Positions 1-10,889 of a stretch of 64,000 nt of DNA are shown one piece after another. Position numbers and translations under genes: made by a program. Numbering within the stretch: position 1 is the stretch's first letter; the number at the start of each line of letters is the position of its first letter. Source of the stretch: Pocillopora verrucosa (Eukaryota; Cnidaria; Anthozoa; Scleractinia; Pocilloporidae); the NCBI RefSeq assembly GCF_036669915.1, contig NC_089325.1, forward strand, positions 14,457,235 to 14,521,234, read 5' to 3'. Below the pieces are notes generated by a model. That model saw only the letters and a list, made by a program, of their open reading frames with translations. It did not search any database and was not told the origin of the DNA.

Positions 1-2
1 TC

Positions 3-479
3 ATGAATGTACGAACCGAAGATGGCATGACAAATGGTGCTGGAAATGTTGTTAAACTAGTTCAGTTACATCAACAAACCAAACCATCTGGTATTGTATG
101 GGTACAATTTGACAACTCAGATGTAGGTCAGAAAACAAGGAATGAAAAAAGACATTTGTATGTACAAGGAATTGAACACACATGGACCCCAGTAAACCCT
201 GTGACTACACAGTTTGCGGTAGGTAGAAACAGAACAGCACAAGTTGTTAGAAAACAATTTCCACTGCATCCCGCAGCAGCAAAAACAATTCACAGGTCAC
301 AAGGTGATACTGACAGTAGAATTGTTGTGGATTTTAGTACCAGAAATACTATTCCACACATACATTATGTGGGACTCAGTAGAGTGACTGCTATTGAAGG
401 CCTATATATTTCTGATTTATGTGAAAGCAAGATTGCTGTTAATCCAGATGGAGAGATTAAGAACAACTGCAAAACTTAA
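3..479 (+). pseudogene. Helentron helicase C-terminal end, partial
   Basis: The reading frame enters from outside the window and stops at 477-479. It has the features of the end of a PIF1-type helicase: a stretch HPAAAKTIHRSQGDT, which fits helicase motif V/VI territory, followed by a hydrophobic strand and HYVGLSRVT, which fits the arginine-finger motif VI. In Helentrons, a class of Helitron DNA transposons, this helicase is fused to a downstream endonuclease, and endonuclease-like coding follows immediately here in another frame. The call rests on motif order; a chromosomal PIF1 gene is unlikely given the endonuclease neighbour. Confidence 0.72.
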
Positions 480-484
480 GCTTT

Positions 485-1170
485 GCATCTCCCCTCTCCA
501 TGACATAACATTTTCCCTTCTTAAACTGTGTTATCTTAATGTAAGGTCTCTTCACAAACACATAGAAGATATACGTAAAGACTTAATTTATCTAAGTGCT
601 GATATCAATATTTTCACAGAAACAAGATTTAATTCTCAAGATAATAATGACATGTATGACATTGCTGGTTATGTTCTCTTCCATAATGATAACCTTAATT
701 CCAGCAATGGATCAAGGTCTTATGGTGGTACAGCTGTGTACAGTAAAATCCCATACTTACCTGGATACCCCTATTGTCACAATATACATGGTGTTGAAAT
801 AACAGTAATTAAGTTAGCAAGTCTTTAGGATTGAATAATCATAGGGATATATCACTCCCCAAACGTGCCTGTAAGACAACTTTATGAAGCAATAACTGAG
901 GTACTAAATAACATTTCACCAGACAACAATAACATTACTGGAGACTTTAATATAAATTGGCTTGTTGAAACAGACAGAAGACCTTTGTATAATTTACTAG
1001 TGAGGGATAACCATTACAAACAGTTCATATCAACTTATACAACTGACAACAACACAGTAATTGATCATATATATACAAATATATCTAACATTGATATACA
1101 AGCAGATGTTTTAGCAACATATTTCACAGATCATAAAGCTGTTTGGGCCTCATTTCACGGTGTCCTCTAA
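485..1170 (+). pseudogene. Helentron-type apurinic-like endonuclease domain, decayed
   Basis: One frame carries the landmarks of an endonuclease/exonuclease/phosphatase domain in order: NVRSL near the start, an ETRF motif (metal-binding Glu), then a GIYHSP-like strand, TGDFNINW (catalytic Asp/Asn), IDHIYTN and a final TDHKAVWASF (catalytic Asp-His). Two stop codons, TAG at 826 and TGA at 832, interrupt the frame, and it is out of frame with the helicase upstream, so this copy is dead. Helentrons carry such a domain C-terminal to the helicase. An isolated LINE endonuclease is the alternative, but the helicase directly upstream argues against it. Confidence 0.7.
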
Positions 1171-2900
1171 CAAATTACTTTATCATGATGTACATTGTTT
1201 TTAAGTTAAGAGAGCAACAAAAGAAAGCAGTAAATAGTTATGAAAAGAGTTGTTTCCCCTTTTTCAGGGGAATTTGTAATAAGAAACTCGCAAAACTATT
1301 AATAAGGAAATGCTGCTTATTCATTTGGTACCAGAACAGGCCTTTTAAAATTAAGTTTGAAGTCATCTTTCTAAGAGTTGTCCAGTTTAACAACCATTTA
1401 CAAAAGACAAAAATAAACTACATAACACACAGTCTTGAAATTTCAAGGCAGCTCCTTTAGCATCTTGGCTAATTTCTAACTGCAACCTTTATTGACAACC
1501 CTGCATTAAACAATTATTCCACAGTTAAGTCTGCAACCCCTCCTGAAATACTCCAGGATACCAAAAAAAACAACAACAAGCAAACAAACATATTAGTGAA
1601 GTGAGCAAACAACCACATGCGTGACTTTCACGTAATCTAAAATTCGTGATTGCAGCATTCCCACGTGCGTAAAGTGCTTGTAACTTATGGGAAACACACG
1701 CATGTTACACCAAAAAAACCGCGTGTAGCAGAAGAGGCCGATTACTCGCAATTTCTCGTAGTTTTGAATTTCCCTTTTGTTTTTCAGAACACCCATATAC
1801 CTGTACTTTTTTACACCGATGCGATAGAAATTAATTGGAAAAGCATTCCTTGAAATAGGAAGTCGTCCTGTATTTTCAGCGAAAAAGATCGTCAAGTGAT
1901 CAAAACAACACCGGCCAGATTTATAGTCACGTGCTCGGCAACGACTTCTTGAAAGCGATCATCTTTCATTCTTACCACCAAAACAGTCACGTTTGCATAG
2001 AAGAATAACAAAACGAAACGATTACAACGGAAAGACGCAAATTGGCGTAGAAAGAAATAATGCTGCAAATTACCATTTTTTTTATGTCATGGGTACATGT
2101 TTCCGTGGGAATTTCTGTGTCAACAGCTTGCTGTCACTCACACAGTCTTCGTGATTCTCGCTGGTCCTCGTTATGTTTAGCGCATGGACGATTCGAAGAC
2201 CCTTCAAATTTGGTTTTAAGTTGATCATAGCACTAATCTGAAACATTTGAAGTCCATTTCAATATAGTAAATGTCGAAACAGGCGTGTAAAGACAATAAA
2301 TATCGCAACGATCAGTGCAATCATAATAGCGCCAGGACTTTGGACTTACTTCTTCGGAAGGATAGATCTCGAGTTCGAAGCCGACTAATTACGACTACTT
2401 ACGAAGAGTCCACGCCAATTTGCATATCGCAGAGCGCCCACAAGAACTCGTTTCTACGCTATCGTGTATCCACGAGTTAAACAGTAGTAGCAGAAATTGT
2501 TTCAATTTTTTTTCAATGACTGTTACGAAAATATTTACTGCTCCAAGTATTTCCAGTATCGCCGTATAAACAAATAAATAGCCTAAGCCACCAAGAGGTA
2601 ATTTAATTGTTGAAGACGATTACCAAACGTTCAAAAAACACGCCAAAAAGCTTCCAGGGAGGGAGGGAAAGGCATATTGCTTGATAAAAGTATAAGTTAA
2701 TACCCCAGATCTCTCCTGTGAATCTGTATTTGTTCAAATAATTCCCGCACAAAAATTACTATTCAGGCTGTTGATTCCAGGCCTAATATCACCCCTGTAG
2801 TACAGTTGACTCACGGTGAGCGACAGGTTTGCTTCCGCTCAAAAACCCCTTGCAAACACTTTGTCAATGAAATCCCACACAAGTACGCATTGCGGACCTA
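1171..2900. other. intergenic, no recognised gene
   Basis: This lies between the Helentron remnant and the tRNA array. I saw only short frames without family signatures (for example 1143-1460 plus, 1593-1895 minus, 2271-2480 plus). It may contain the 3' end of the Helitron, but I could not identify a terminal hairpin with confidence. Confidence 0.5.
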
Positions 2901-3081
2901 TTTTTTTTAACTCCATGTTGAACGTTTGTGATTTTCTGTTTTTTTTTTTTCTGACACAGTGAGCTTTATTTTGGTCTTCATTACTTTCGAACCACTCTTG
3001 TTACCAGTGTTTTTTGACACAGGAAACGGGACAATTTATAAAGGTATACGAGATAAAAATTATGACAAAAAGAAAAACGAA

Positions 3082-3155
3082 AGGCACCGATGGGATTTGA
3101 ACCCATGACCTCCTGTTTACTAGACAGGCGCTCTAACCAACTGAGCTACGGCGCC
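3082..3155 (-). tRNA. tRNA-Thr(AGT), unit 1
   Basis: The minus strand folds as a full cloverleaf: acceptor GGCGCCG with CGGTGCC, anticodon stem CCTGT/ACAGG, loop CTAGTAA (anticodon AGT), T arm ATGGG/CCCAT with TTCAAAT loop. A T-run follows downstream on minus. No intron. Confidence 0.93.
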
Positions 3156-3763
3156 TCGCTTAGAGGGATTAGATTTTAGATGGAGCCGGCCAAACAGTTA
3201 AGACGTTTTTTGTGCGTTTGACAAAAAAACCGAGGAATGCGAGGCTGACATAAGGCAATGATATAAAAATGTCTTAATTCTTTAGGACATGCTTGCCAAA
3301 AGCTGCCTTCAAAACGTGAGTGGCAACTGTGCTTGTCGTTGTTGGATGATAGAGAGCTTCAAACAGTTCTTAAACCCAAAACACAGTCCAGGATCATTAC
3401 TATATGGCAAAGGCAGCAAAAATCTTAGGAATGTAGTTTACAACCGTCTGTAAACTTCAAGGTATCATACACCTAAACAAATACGTGACTCAGTCACGGT
3501 ACAAAATATGAAACAGTGGAAAATGTTCTGACCCCCTATTAATAATAACAACCTATTCCAGAGTGATCTACACGAAAGCCGCGGTGGAACTGGGATTAGA
3601 TGAAACTTTTATGATGAACGACTTCTCTTCTCTTGCTATCGATTGATACCGAAAATTGATAAAATTGATATAAAATTGATACATTCGTCATTTTTCTTAA
3701 GACTCTAAACATCTAAGATTTAGCAAACACAATCTACTTCTTAACGGCAATACATATTCAGTT

Positions 3764-3828
3764 GTCTTCGTGGCGCAATCGGTTAGCGCGTTCGGCGAAA
3801 GGTTGGTGGTTCAAGCCCACCCGGGACG
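3764..3828 (+). pseudogene. tRNA-Asn pseudogene, unit 1
   Basis: It is colinear with the tRNA-Asn genes at 11481 and 17109 but lacks the anticodon-loop bases (TTCGGCGAAAGG instead of a full loop) and one G of the 3' acceptor strand, so it cannot form a functional tRNA. Confidence 0.85.
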
Positions 3829-4603
3829 TCATATTACACCTGCACTTCATACCCTTTTGTTTCCTTGTTGCATGTTTTATATGGCTCATTTCTCAGTAAA
3901 AAAATATTAACCGTTGTGTTAGCTGTTACAGAGTTACTAGCTGTGGCGCTCACATGCTCACGTGTTGGAAATCAAGTGCCGTCACGCCCTTACCATTAAG
4001 CTGAAAAAGACAAAAGTAGACTGGAATACTCCAGTTTCAATAATTTGAAGGCTGGGCTTCATTTCCTATCTGTCTTCATTATTTGTCCTTTAATGTGGGA
4101 TGTACGCACCCTAACTGTCATTTGTTTGAAGAAGCTTGTTTCATTGGTGAGATTGATGGTGGAGCAGTGGTGACTTATTTGCGGGTTTCTGCCTGACGTT
4201 GAAGATGGCTCGCACAGCTCCTCTTTCAGATGCAACTACCTTACCAGGAGCTAGGTAAACTTTGAGAAGCTGTTCGCTGTGGTAGAGTTCTGGTACTTTC
4301 TTTAGAGCCTTATGTCCGAGGCTCTCTTCGAGCTCTGACTCCTCTGTAGGATGAAGCTCTCACAAGTCTTGAGTGACAATTAGTGCATTCCATTGATCGT
4401 CTTTGGATTTATTGATTCTTTCGCCCGATAAAGAACTTGTTTTGCAGTCTTAAGGTTGTCATTTAGACTTGAACAATGTTCCGAAGTGCGACCATGATCA
4501 AAACACTCGTAACACTAGTCTGTTCATGACGCAGGTGTTAATCCACCCGCTTTAATGACAGTAATGAATAAAATACCTTTCCTAAACCACGTTTGACATG
4601 TCC

Positions 4604-4675
4604 GGCCTGTTGGTCTAGTGGCATGATTCTCGCTTTGGGTGCGAGAGGTCCCGGGTTCGATTTCCAGACAGGTCC
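4604..4675 (+). tRNA. tRNA-Pro(TGG), unit 1, weak copy
   Basis: The anticodon arm TCTCGC-TTTGGGT-GCGAGA is intact. The T arm reads CCGGG with TCCAG, giving one mismatch, and the acceptor has a G-T wobble. It is probably a decaying copy; the other Pro genes of the array keep CCGGG/CCCGG. Confidence 0.65.
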
Positions 4676-5167
4676 GATAGTCCCTCCTTTTGGAGAACCT
4701 TCCCGAAATTAACAGACCGGTAACTCAAACTTCCCGAGGATAACTTTATGACGACGGCATGCCATAAAAGATAGATCTCATTTTGTTTTCCGTTTCTGGT
4801 TCCTCACAACCCTTAACGTACCACTGAATTTTGTTATTTCAAAGAGAGCTCCCATTACTTCTGCTTTTTTTCTGTTAAGAGTACCGAACCTGGAACATTA
4901 TCTACATTCATTTCGTAGAAAAGGTTGTGGTTATTCATCGTGGTGAATAGCAATAAAAGATAAGTTTTTCGTTTCTCTCTCGATGTAGTCACGTGTGATG
5001 TAGATCGCGACATTTCGACTGCATACTGCTAGTCTTCTTCAGGCAAAACCAAACAACACTGCCGAACCCGCCAAAGAGTTCAAAGCTACTGCAGTTTTGC
5101 CTTATGTCAAAGATCTGTCCGGACAGCTTCGACGTTGCCTACAAGAACAAGGCGTATGCGCTGTTTT

Positions 5168-6035
5168 CATGTCAGATGATACTACTGTTTTTTGCATTGG
5201 AAATACTGTTGATGAAGTTTTATTTAAGATACAGAAAGCGATCGTTGACTTAAACAAATGGGCTAAGGATAACTTCATGACTATTCATCCCGCAAAAAGT
5301 GAACTAATGTTGTTATCAAAATCAAGATTCATCGGACCCCTACAGAAAATTTGTTTAGGGCAAAATGAGTTGTCATTTGTTTCCAAAGCTACATGTTTAG
5401 GGATTCTTATCGATAATAAACTCTCTTGGTCGCCACATATAAAATCTTTGAGCAAACGTTTTTCGGCAAGAGTGAAGAAACTCAAACACCTAAAAGGACT
5501 CGACAATCGCCTCTTAGAGTCAATTTATTTCAAAGGTATCATTCCAAGTATTGCGTATTCTATTGCATTATGGGGATCTTCTAAGTCACTTCAGACACTG
5601 GAAGACATTCACATTGGAGCCGCGAGATTTATTTTTAACCTAAAGGAATCTACCCCCAATACTGAAGTTCTGGCAGCGACAAAATGGAAGTCCTTATCAT
5701 ATTTCTATAAAAAGAGGATTGCCACTATATCCTATCAGGCATTTTACAATAGAGCTCCGGCTGCTATAAGCTCTTTGTTTACTAAACACTCTCCGTTGAG
5801 AAATCTAAGGGACAATCTGAAGCTATTCGTGCAACGCCCTAAAAGTGACTTCCGTCGATCTTCTTTTTCTCACCATGCGTCTGTTCTATGGAACAACTTA
5901 CCCGTGTACTTGAAGAGCAAACCGAACATTGTTTCTTTCAAATCTGCTCTCAAAGCAAAATCCGACATTTTAGATAAAATAACATTTAATGGTTTACAGG
6001 GACTAAATAAAGACGTTGTAAATTACATATATTAA
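5168..6035 (+). pseudogene. LINE reverse transcriptase C-terminal half
   Basis: The frame is open for 289 codons. It begins at the SDD active site and continues through the palm/thumb (VDLNKWAKDNFMTIHPAKSE, then a CLGILIDNKLSW strand typical of the RT thumb of Jockey-superfamily LINEs) and the conserved C-terminal tail (FSHHASVLWNNLPVYLKS), with stop at 6033-6035. An open frame upstream (5097-5167, PYVKDLSGQLRRCLQEQG) belongs to the Penelope linker and is fused by chance. The fingers and the first two catalytic motifs are missing, so it cannot be active. Confidence 0.8.
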
Positions 6036-6269
6036 AGCTATTTTACTACTTTTATTTATTTTATTACTTTTTATTACTACTGTAAATCAACTGTATATTA
6101 TATTACTAGGTCTTACATCCTTTCTTAATTACCATAATTTCGCAACTTGTTATTGTTATTATTTAAATTTTGTAGACACTCTTTAGTTTTGTAGGTCCAC
6201 ATCAGCTTTTTAGCTGCCATTTATCGACCTACGTGACAAATAAAGTATGTATGTATGTATGTATGTAGG
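5168..6269 (+). mobile_element. 5'-truncated LINE (Jockey/CR1/L2-like) inside the Penelope fragment
   Basis: The insertion starts exactly at the catalytic motif of a reverse transcriptase (MSDDTTVF, the equivalent of YADDT) and ends in a TATG microsatellite tail with an upstream AATAAA at 6239. Comparison with the uninterrupted copy in unit 3 (18357-18385) shows that about a dozen host bases are missing at the insertion point; I saw no target duplication. Severe 5' truncation is typical of LINE insertion. Confidence 0.8.
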
Positions 6270-6339
6270 CGACGCTAAGATCTCACGGTTAGTACGACCA
6301 AAAGACGCTGTCGACCTGGCTAAACAGGATGGCGAAGTT

Positions 6340-6687
6340 TAAAGGATTCCCTGTGAATGCGGCAAGGTGTATATCGGAGAGACTGGAAGACCTATGCAAG
6401 ACAGAATTAAGGAGCACGATCGAGACATTCGACTCGCCCGTACCGAGACCTCCGCCGTTTCAGAGCATGCCCACAACACCGGACACAAGCCACTCTGGAA
6501 CGAAGTAAAGTTTATTGATCGTGACCCTAATTACTACACGCGCAGGGTCAAAGAGGCAATTCATATAAGACTTCACCCTAACAAAATAGTGGATAGTGGA
6601 ATAGAAATTTCAGAAGCGTCGAAACCCACGATAAAAAAAGACACAACAACAGGAAAGCCGTGCGACAGCGGACCGCCGAGGGAGTAA
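6340..6687 (+). pseudogene. Penelope-type GIY-YIG endonuclease remnant, unit 1
   Basis: The protein reads CECGKVYIGETGRPMQ, the YIG half of a GIY-YIG domain with the following conserved Arg, then EH, HNTGHKPLWNEVKFIDRD and a basic tail. The same protein occurs at 18240-18839. It lies downstream of the LINE and is no longer continuous with its linker. A fossil with no expected function. Confidence 0.75.
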
Positions 6688-7067
6688 ATCATTGAGTGAA
6701 CAGCAAGGATCGAAATGCACCAATCAGAGCTGTTGAATAACAACTAATCACAGTAGAGCATCATGCTTTATGAGATGACGCATGACCAGTCGACCTCATC
6801 GCATAAAGAAGACTAGAAATATGCAGTCGAAACGTGGCGATCTACATCACACGTGACTACATCGTGAGACAAACGACAAAGTTATCTTTTATTTTTATCA
6901 CCTCAAGTCAGTTTCTCGGTTGTTAATAATATCCCTTGATTTAAACGCAGGCAAACCTAAAAGAATTCCGAAGGCTGGTTATTTTTGCTTTTTTCCGAAT
7001 TTAGTTGCATTAACTCAGATAACGATACTTTACAGGCCATATTAAATTAAATTTAAGTGTTTAACAG

Positions 7068-7140
7068 GTTTCTGTAGTGTAGTGGTTATCACGTCCGCCT
7101 CACACGCGGAAGGTCGCAGGTTCGAGCCCTGCCATACTTT
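7068..7140 (+). pseudogene. tRNA-Val(CAC) pseudogene, unit 1
   Basis: The 5' acceptor, D arm, anticodon arm (loop CTCACAC) and T arm match the intact gene at 13383, but the 3' acceptor strand is replaced by ATACTTTT, so the acceptor stem cannot form. Confidence 0.8.
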
Positions 7141-7479
7141 TAGAAAAACTTTGAAGAGAATAAATGCTTTAGTTTACCTCGACCAAGAATGTAACACATT
7201 TCAGATGTTTGTTCTTTTCCTCCTGTTTATTCGTTATGGAGATCTTCACTTTCCACAAATTTGCCTCCATAAATATGGTGAGGCAGTAGTCATGCTATTG
7301 TTCAGGTCAGGTTGTAGAAATAGAAAAATGAAATGATGGAACAAGAAGCGTTAACTTATATATGATACGACCATACTCCATCCTGGTTTGGTGGCTTTTG
7401 ATAACAATGGCTAATTCTTTTTTTTAAAGAAATTAAACTCTTAGAAGAAACTCACAGAGACTCTTTAAGGCTCCTAAAG

Positions 7480-7553
7480 AAACTCTTAAAAAAGTCGGTA
7501 AAGCAAGCTTAAAACGGCAGAGAACGCCGGAAACCACAACGGACACAAAAGAT
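7480..7553 (+). other. conserved exon-like stretch in tRNA unit (also at 13786-13860 and 19849-19922)
   Basis: One frame reads KETLKKVGKASLKRQ and ends at a GAT followed by GTGAGT, a good splice donor. It is present in units 1, 2 and 3 with only a few replacement changes. The units are similar throughout, so conservation alone proves little. Family not recognised. Confidence 0.25.
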
Positions 7554-8191
7554 GTGAGTAAATTCTATTGATTTAACGTGTAAATTTTCATATTTTGAAA
7601 TATTTATCGTTGTAAATCGACCATATTTCGTTCCCTATGCTACCCCTTATAGCATGTTCAAATTATCAACGGTTTCTCCGTAAGTTAACACCGAGTCACA
7701 CAACATGTAACGCTTACATGAATCAGTCGTTTGCTTTTTATCGAGATGTGAGCTTGGGACGCCTTTGTTCATGTGAATCTGCACTCGAACTATCGCAATG
7801 AGCCTTGCATCTCTCTGCTGTTTTTCTTTCGATATATTAACGAGAAAGTTAGAAATTAACCAGGTGCTAATCTTGATTGGTCGATGTGCTCTCGTGGGGA
7901 GTCCTAGTTCGCGGTAAATTCAAACTAAAAATAGACTTGTCTGTGAAAATGCCATGACAAAAATATAGAGCAGTTGAAGGCTCCAAGTAATGGGCTCCTA
8001 ACTCCTCTTATGCCTGAGGATACGCCCCCAAGTTAAACAAGTGCTCAATTAAACTTGAAAAATGATCAGAAATGCGACGTTGATCGAAAGTCCAGGAACA
8101 CCAGTCCATCCATGACAAAGTTATGGCACACAGGTATCAATCCACCCGTTTTTAGTAGATCAATAATAAAAATACCGTTGCTACACTGACC

Positions 8192-8263
8192 GGCCTGTTG
8201 GTCTAGTGGCATGATTCTCGCTTAGGGTGCGAGAGGTCCCGGGTTCGACTCCCGGACAGGCCC
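8192..8263 (+). tRNA. tRNA-Pro(AGG), unit 1
   Basis: Acceptor GGCCTGT/ACAGGCC, anticodon arm TCTCGC-TTAGGGT-GCGAGA (anticodon AGG), T arm CCGGG-TTCGACT-CCCGG. All stems pair, and TTTT follows downstream. Confidence 0.93.
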
Positions 8264-8559
8264 GGTTGTGGGCTCTTTTGGTCAAAACCATTTGGAAGTT
8301 GTCAAACTTTCCCTGAAAAATGTATGGAAATTGTATTACCATACGTTGTGTAATTCATATGTATTCATTTCCTTGTTCTTCAAGAGCCCTAAACCTTTGC
8401 GTTTTTTCTTTTTTCAATGAAAGCTTTCGTGTATTTTAGTTATGAAAATATTTCCTATCGAAGACTCACCTTATGCTTCTGAAAGACAGGAAATGGCTGA
8501 ACACGGGAGGTGAAATGTCTTTTGTAAATCAAAATCAATTTCCATGCATCTTACTCTTT

Positions 8560-8680
8560 TTTCGATGAGCTCAAGGATCAGTTATTGTCTATTGGGAGGG
8601 GGGGGAGGGGAAAGGGGCAGAGAATATTTGAGGATCATATGGTTTATAGGGAGGGCGGAGGGGGGATCAGAAAGGCTGTA
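8560..8680 (+). repeat. G-run repeat family, partial copy
   Basis: Contains GGATCAGTTATTGTC, a G-run block, GAGGATCATATGGTTT and GGAGGGGGGATCAG. The same ordered phrases recur at 27290-27600 and elsewhere in the window. Confidence 0.6.
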
Positions 8681-8937
8681 TTCCGGGTTGTGGTTTCTAG
8701 TTAAATGCATATCTCCGCACTTCGTTTCGTTTATGTGTTTCAGGAATGACCCCAATGAGCAGATTTTATTATCCTAACGTTGTGGGAAAAGGACAACAAG
8801 TTAAAATGCAGCGGCGGGGTCCAGTTTTTACGCCAACTGTTGTTTTAACATCAAACATGTCGAAATTATAATGAAGTCTATGCATTTCAGGGGCTAGAGA
8901 CAATATGTGCTCTGTGAGGCCAGGTTTTAGCAGGGTA

Positions 8938-9010
8938 GTTTCTGTAGTGTAGTGGTTATCACATCCGCCTAACACGCGGAAGGTCGCAGGTTCGAGCCCT
9001 GCCAGAAACA
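8938..9010 (+). tRNA. tRNA-Val(AAC), unit 1
   Basis: Acceptor GTTTCTG/CAGAAAC, anticodon loop CTAACAC (AAC), T arm GCAGG-TTCGAGC-CCTGC. All stems are intact; CTTTTGT lies just downstream. Confidence 0.93.
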
Positions 9011-9663
9011 TAGTGAATACCTTTTGTCCTTCTTTTATAAAGGCTTATTATGTCGCAACGCGTGGCTCATTTTTTCTTACGCTTTGTTTTAACGTAGGAT
9101 ATCTCTAAGCAGATTAACCAATATATATAATCTATGTTATCGTATATTTTTATTTTAGCTTCAGTGATCTTAAAAAGTTCTACGTTTCTGAAACATCGAC
9201 AACATGGCTGTGACAGCCCAAAAGCACACGATAAGGGTACGTTGTCCATGCACAGATGTTTGACTGCTGTGTGCTCTGTTCTACTCTGGTTTGAGTGCAA
9301 GCTTAATTATGAGCCAGAATCTGTTACGTCACCGGTCAGCGGACAGACTACTGAGCGATAGTCAAAATGGCCACGTCTTAGGCGTGAATTGCCTCCTACA
9401 TAATGAGGACAAAACTTAAGAGATGAAGCTGTGATCTTCTGCGTGTTTGGTGTATTATCCAAATCCAGACAACAAACTTGGACTGAGACAGAATTAAGGA
9501 AATCAGTACGTTCGCTAAAAAAACACTTAAAATGATTTAATTCCAACAGAGGGCACCCTCTTTATCCAGGTTAGTCTTGGCAACAGAAAGGACTAAAGAC
9601 GTATTAAATATTAATAAATCCACTTATTAACAAAATAGTAGTTACACTACATTAAGTGTGACA

Positions 9664-9735
9664 TCCTCGGTAGTATAGTGGTGAGTATCCCCGCCTGTCA
9701 CGCGGGAGACCGAGGTTCGATTCCCCGCCGGGGAG
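9664..9735 (+). tRNA. tRNA-Asp(GTC), unit 1
   Basis: Acceptor TCCTCGG/CCGGGGA, anticodon arm CCCGC-CTGTCAC-GCGGG (GTC). The T stem is CGAGG/CCCCG with one A-C mismatch compared with CGGGG in unit 3. GTTTTTG follows. Confidence 0.82.
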
Positions 9736-10050
9736 ACGCGTACCGTTTTTGTGTGCCGTTTTTGTGCTTTTCCCTGCGGGCTAAAAGTTTTGAAATTAGT
9801 TTTTTTCATGAACATAAGGTAGCGATAACAAACAGTGAGCTACATTAGAGGAATTACAAAAGCTTACGCAGTACTGTCAGCGCGAAAATCTCTTTTGCGC
9901 CATATTAACGTCACCGACTTGATATCTATGATAAGATTTCATTAAATCTGGCTTCAAATGGGCTTTTCGAATTGAGTTACGGTTAAATTTGATAACAATA
10001 CTGAACAGGCCATATTGAAATAGCTTCGAAAATTTAAAAGGAATATGTGC

Positions 10051-10120
10051 GTTTGACTTCCGAAGTAAAGAGGTTACACGTCAGCCTGATACGCGGAAGG
10101 TCGCGGGTTCGAGCCATGCC
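10051..10120 (+). pseudogene. Val-like tRNA relic, unit 1
   Basis: The 3' half resembles tRNA-Val (ACGCGGAAGGTCGCGGGTTC) but the D arm and acceptor are degenerate. The relic recurs at 15753 and 22141. Confidence 0.7.
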
Positions 10121-10815
10121 GTGGAGTAAATTTGATCCAGGTTCTGCTATCGATCGGATTCTTTTTGAGCTGGTAGAGAGAGGGTTTAAAGCTGTTTATG
10201 TAATGAAAAAAAAAATTGTTCTTCGTCCTATTAAGTTTCCCTGAGAGAAAGATTTATTTTTTTGTCTTGTCTCAAGCTTAGGAAAACGGAAAAGTTCTGA
10301 GTCCTCACGAGAAGCTAAACCTTCGGATTCCGCCCTCGGATTCTCTAGCCCTGAGCCACAAGGACACAACGCTGCAATGGGTCATCGCTTGGTCCACATG
10401 TGACATGTGTCCTGCATACTGCTAAGATTAACAATGTCGCAAGGGTCCTGCGTGTAAATAGAATAGGAAAGATAGTAAATACTAAGTTTGGTGTTGAGAT
10501 GGAGAAATATGTTTTTTTTGAGCTTTTCGACAAAGGAAAAGTTCTGAATACCCTTGAGGAATTGAGTTTCCCTTGTTTAAGCTCGGCTACTTGCCACTAG
10601 TTTTCTGTTGACTTGTGTTTGAGAAGATTCAGGCAGTTGTTGTTTTTTTTTTCCATGTTGAACGTTTGGGATTTTCTGTTTTTTTCTGACGCAGTGAGCT
10701 TTATTTTGGTCTTCATTATTTTCGAACCACTCTTGTTACCAGTGTTTTTTGACACAGGAAACGGAACAATTTATGAAAGTATATTAGATAAAATTATGAC
10801 AAAAAGAAAAACGAA

Positions 10816-10889
10816 AGGCACCGGTGGGATTTGAACCCATGACCTCCTGTTTACTAGACAGGCGCTCTAACCACCTGAGCTACGGCGCC
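10816..10889 (-). tRNA. tRNA-Thr(AGT), unit 2
   Basis: Same cloverleaf as the unit 1 copy; loop CTAGTAA. One A-C mismatch in the T stem (ATGGG/CCCAC). A T-run terminator follows on minus. Confidence 0.88.

Larger units (their letters stand above)
4945..6903 (+). mobile_element. Penelope-like endonuclease fragment with inverted arms, unit 1
   Basis: Inverted arms of roughly 60-100 bases (left about 4950-5045, right about 6805-6903, core GTAGTCACGTGTGATGTAGA and its complement) flank linker and GIY-YIG endonuclease coding of the Penelope-like retroelement type. No reverse transcriptase of this element is left. A LINE fragment has inserted inside it. The element occupies the same place in units 2 and 3, so it is older than the tandem duplication. 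Confidence 0.75.
2901..10642. repeat. tRNA array unit 1
   Basis: This is the longest unit. It holds Thr, a broken Asn, a weak Pro(TGG), the Penelope fragment split by a LINE, Val(CAC) lacking its 3' acceptor strand, Pro(AGG), Val(AAC), Asp and the Val-like relic. It shares with unit 4 a stretch at about 4280-4450 that units 2 and 3 lack. Confidence 0.8.

Noticed and set aside
5097-6035. A single 312-residue gene
   Set aside because: Comparison with the copy at 18290-18370 shows it is a chance fusion of a Penelope linker with an inserted LINE fragment.
8769-9011. Minus-strand ORF reading through tRNA-Val(AAC)
   Set aside because: The translated start is simply the complement of the tRNA gene; the same happens at 20527-20751 and 21375-21662.
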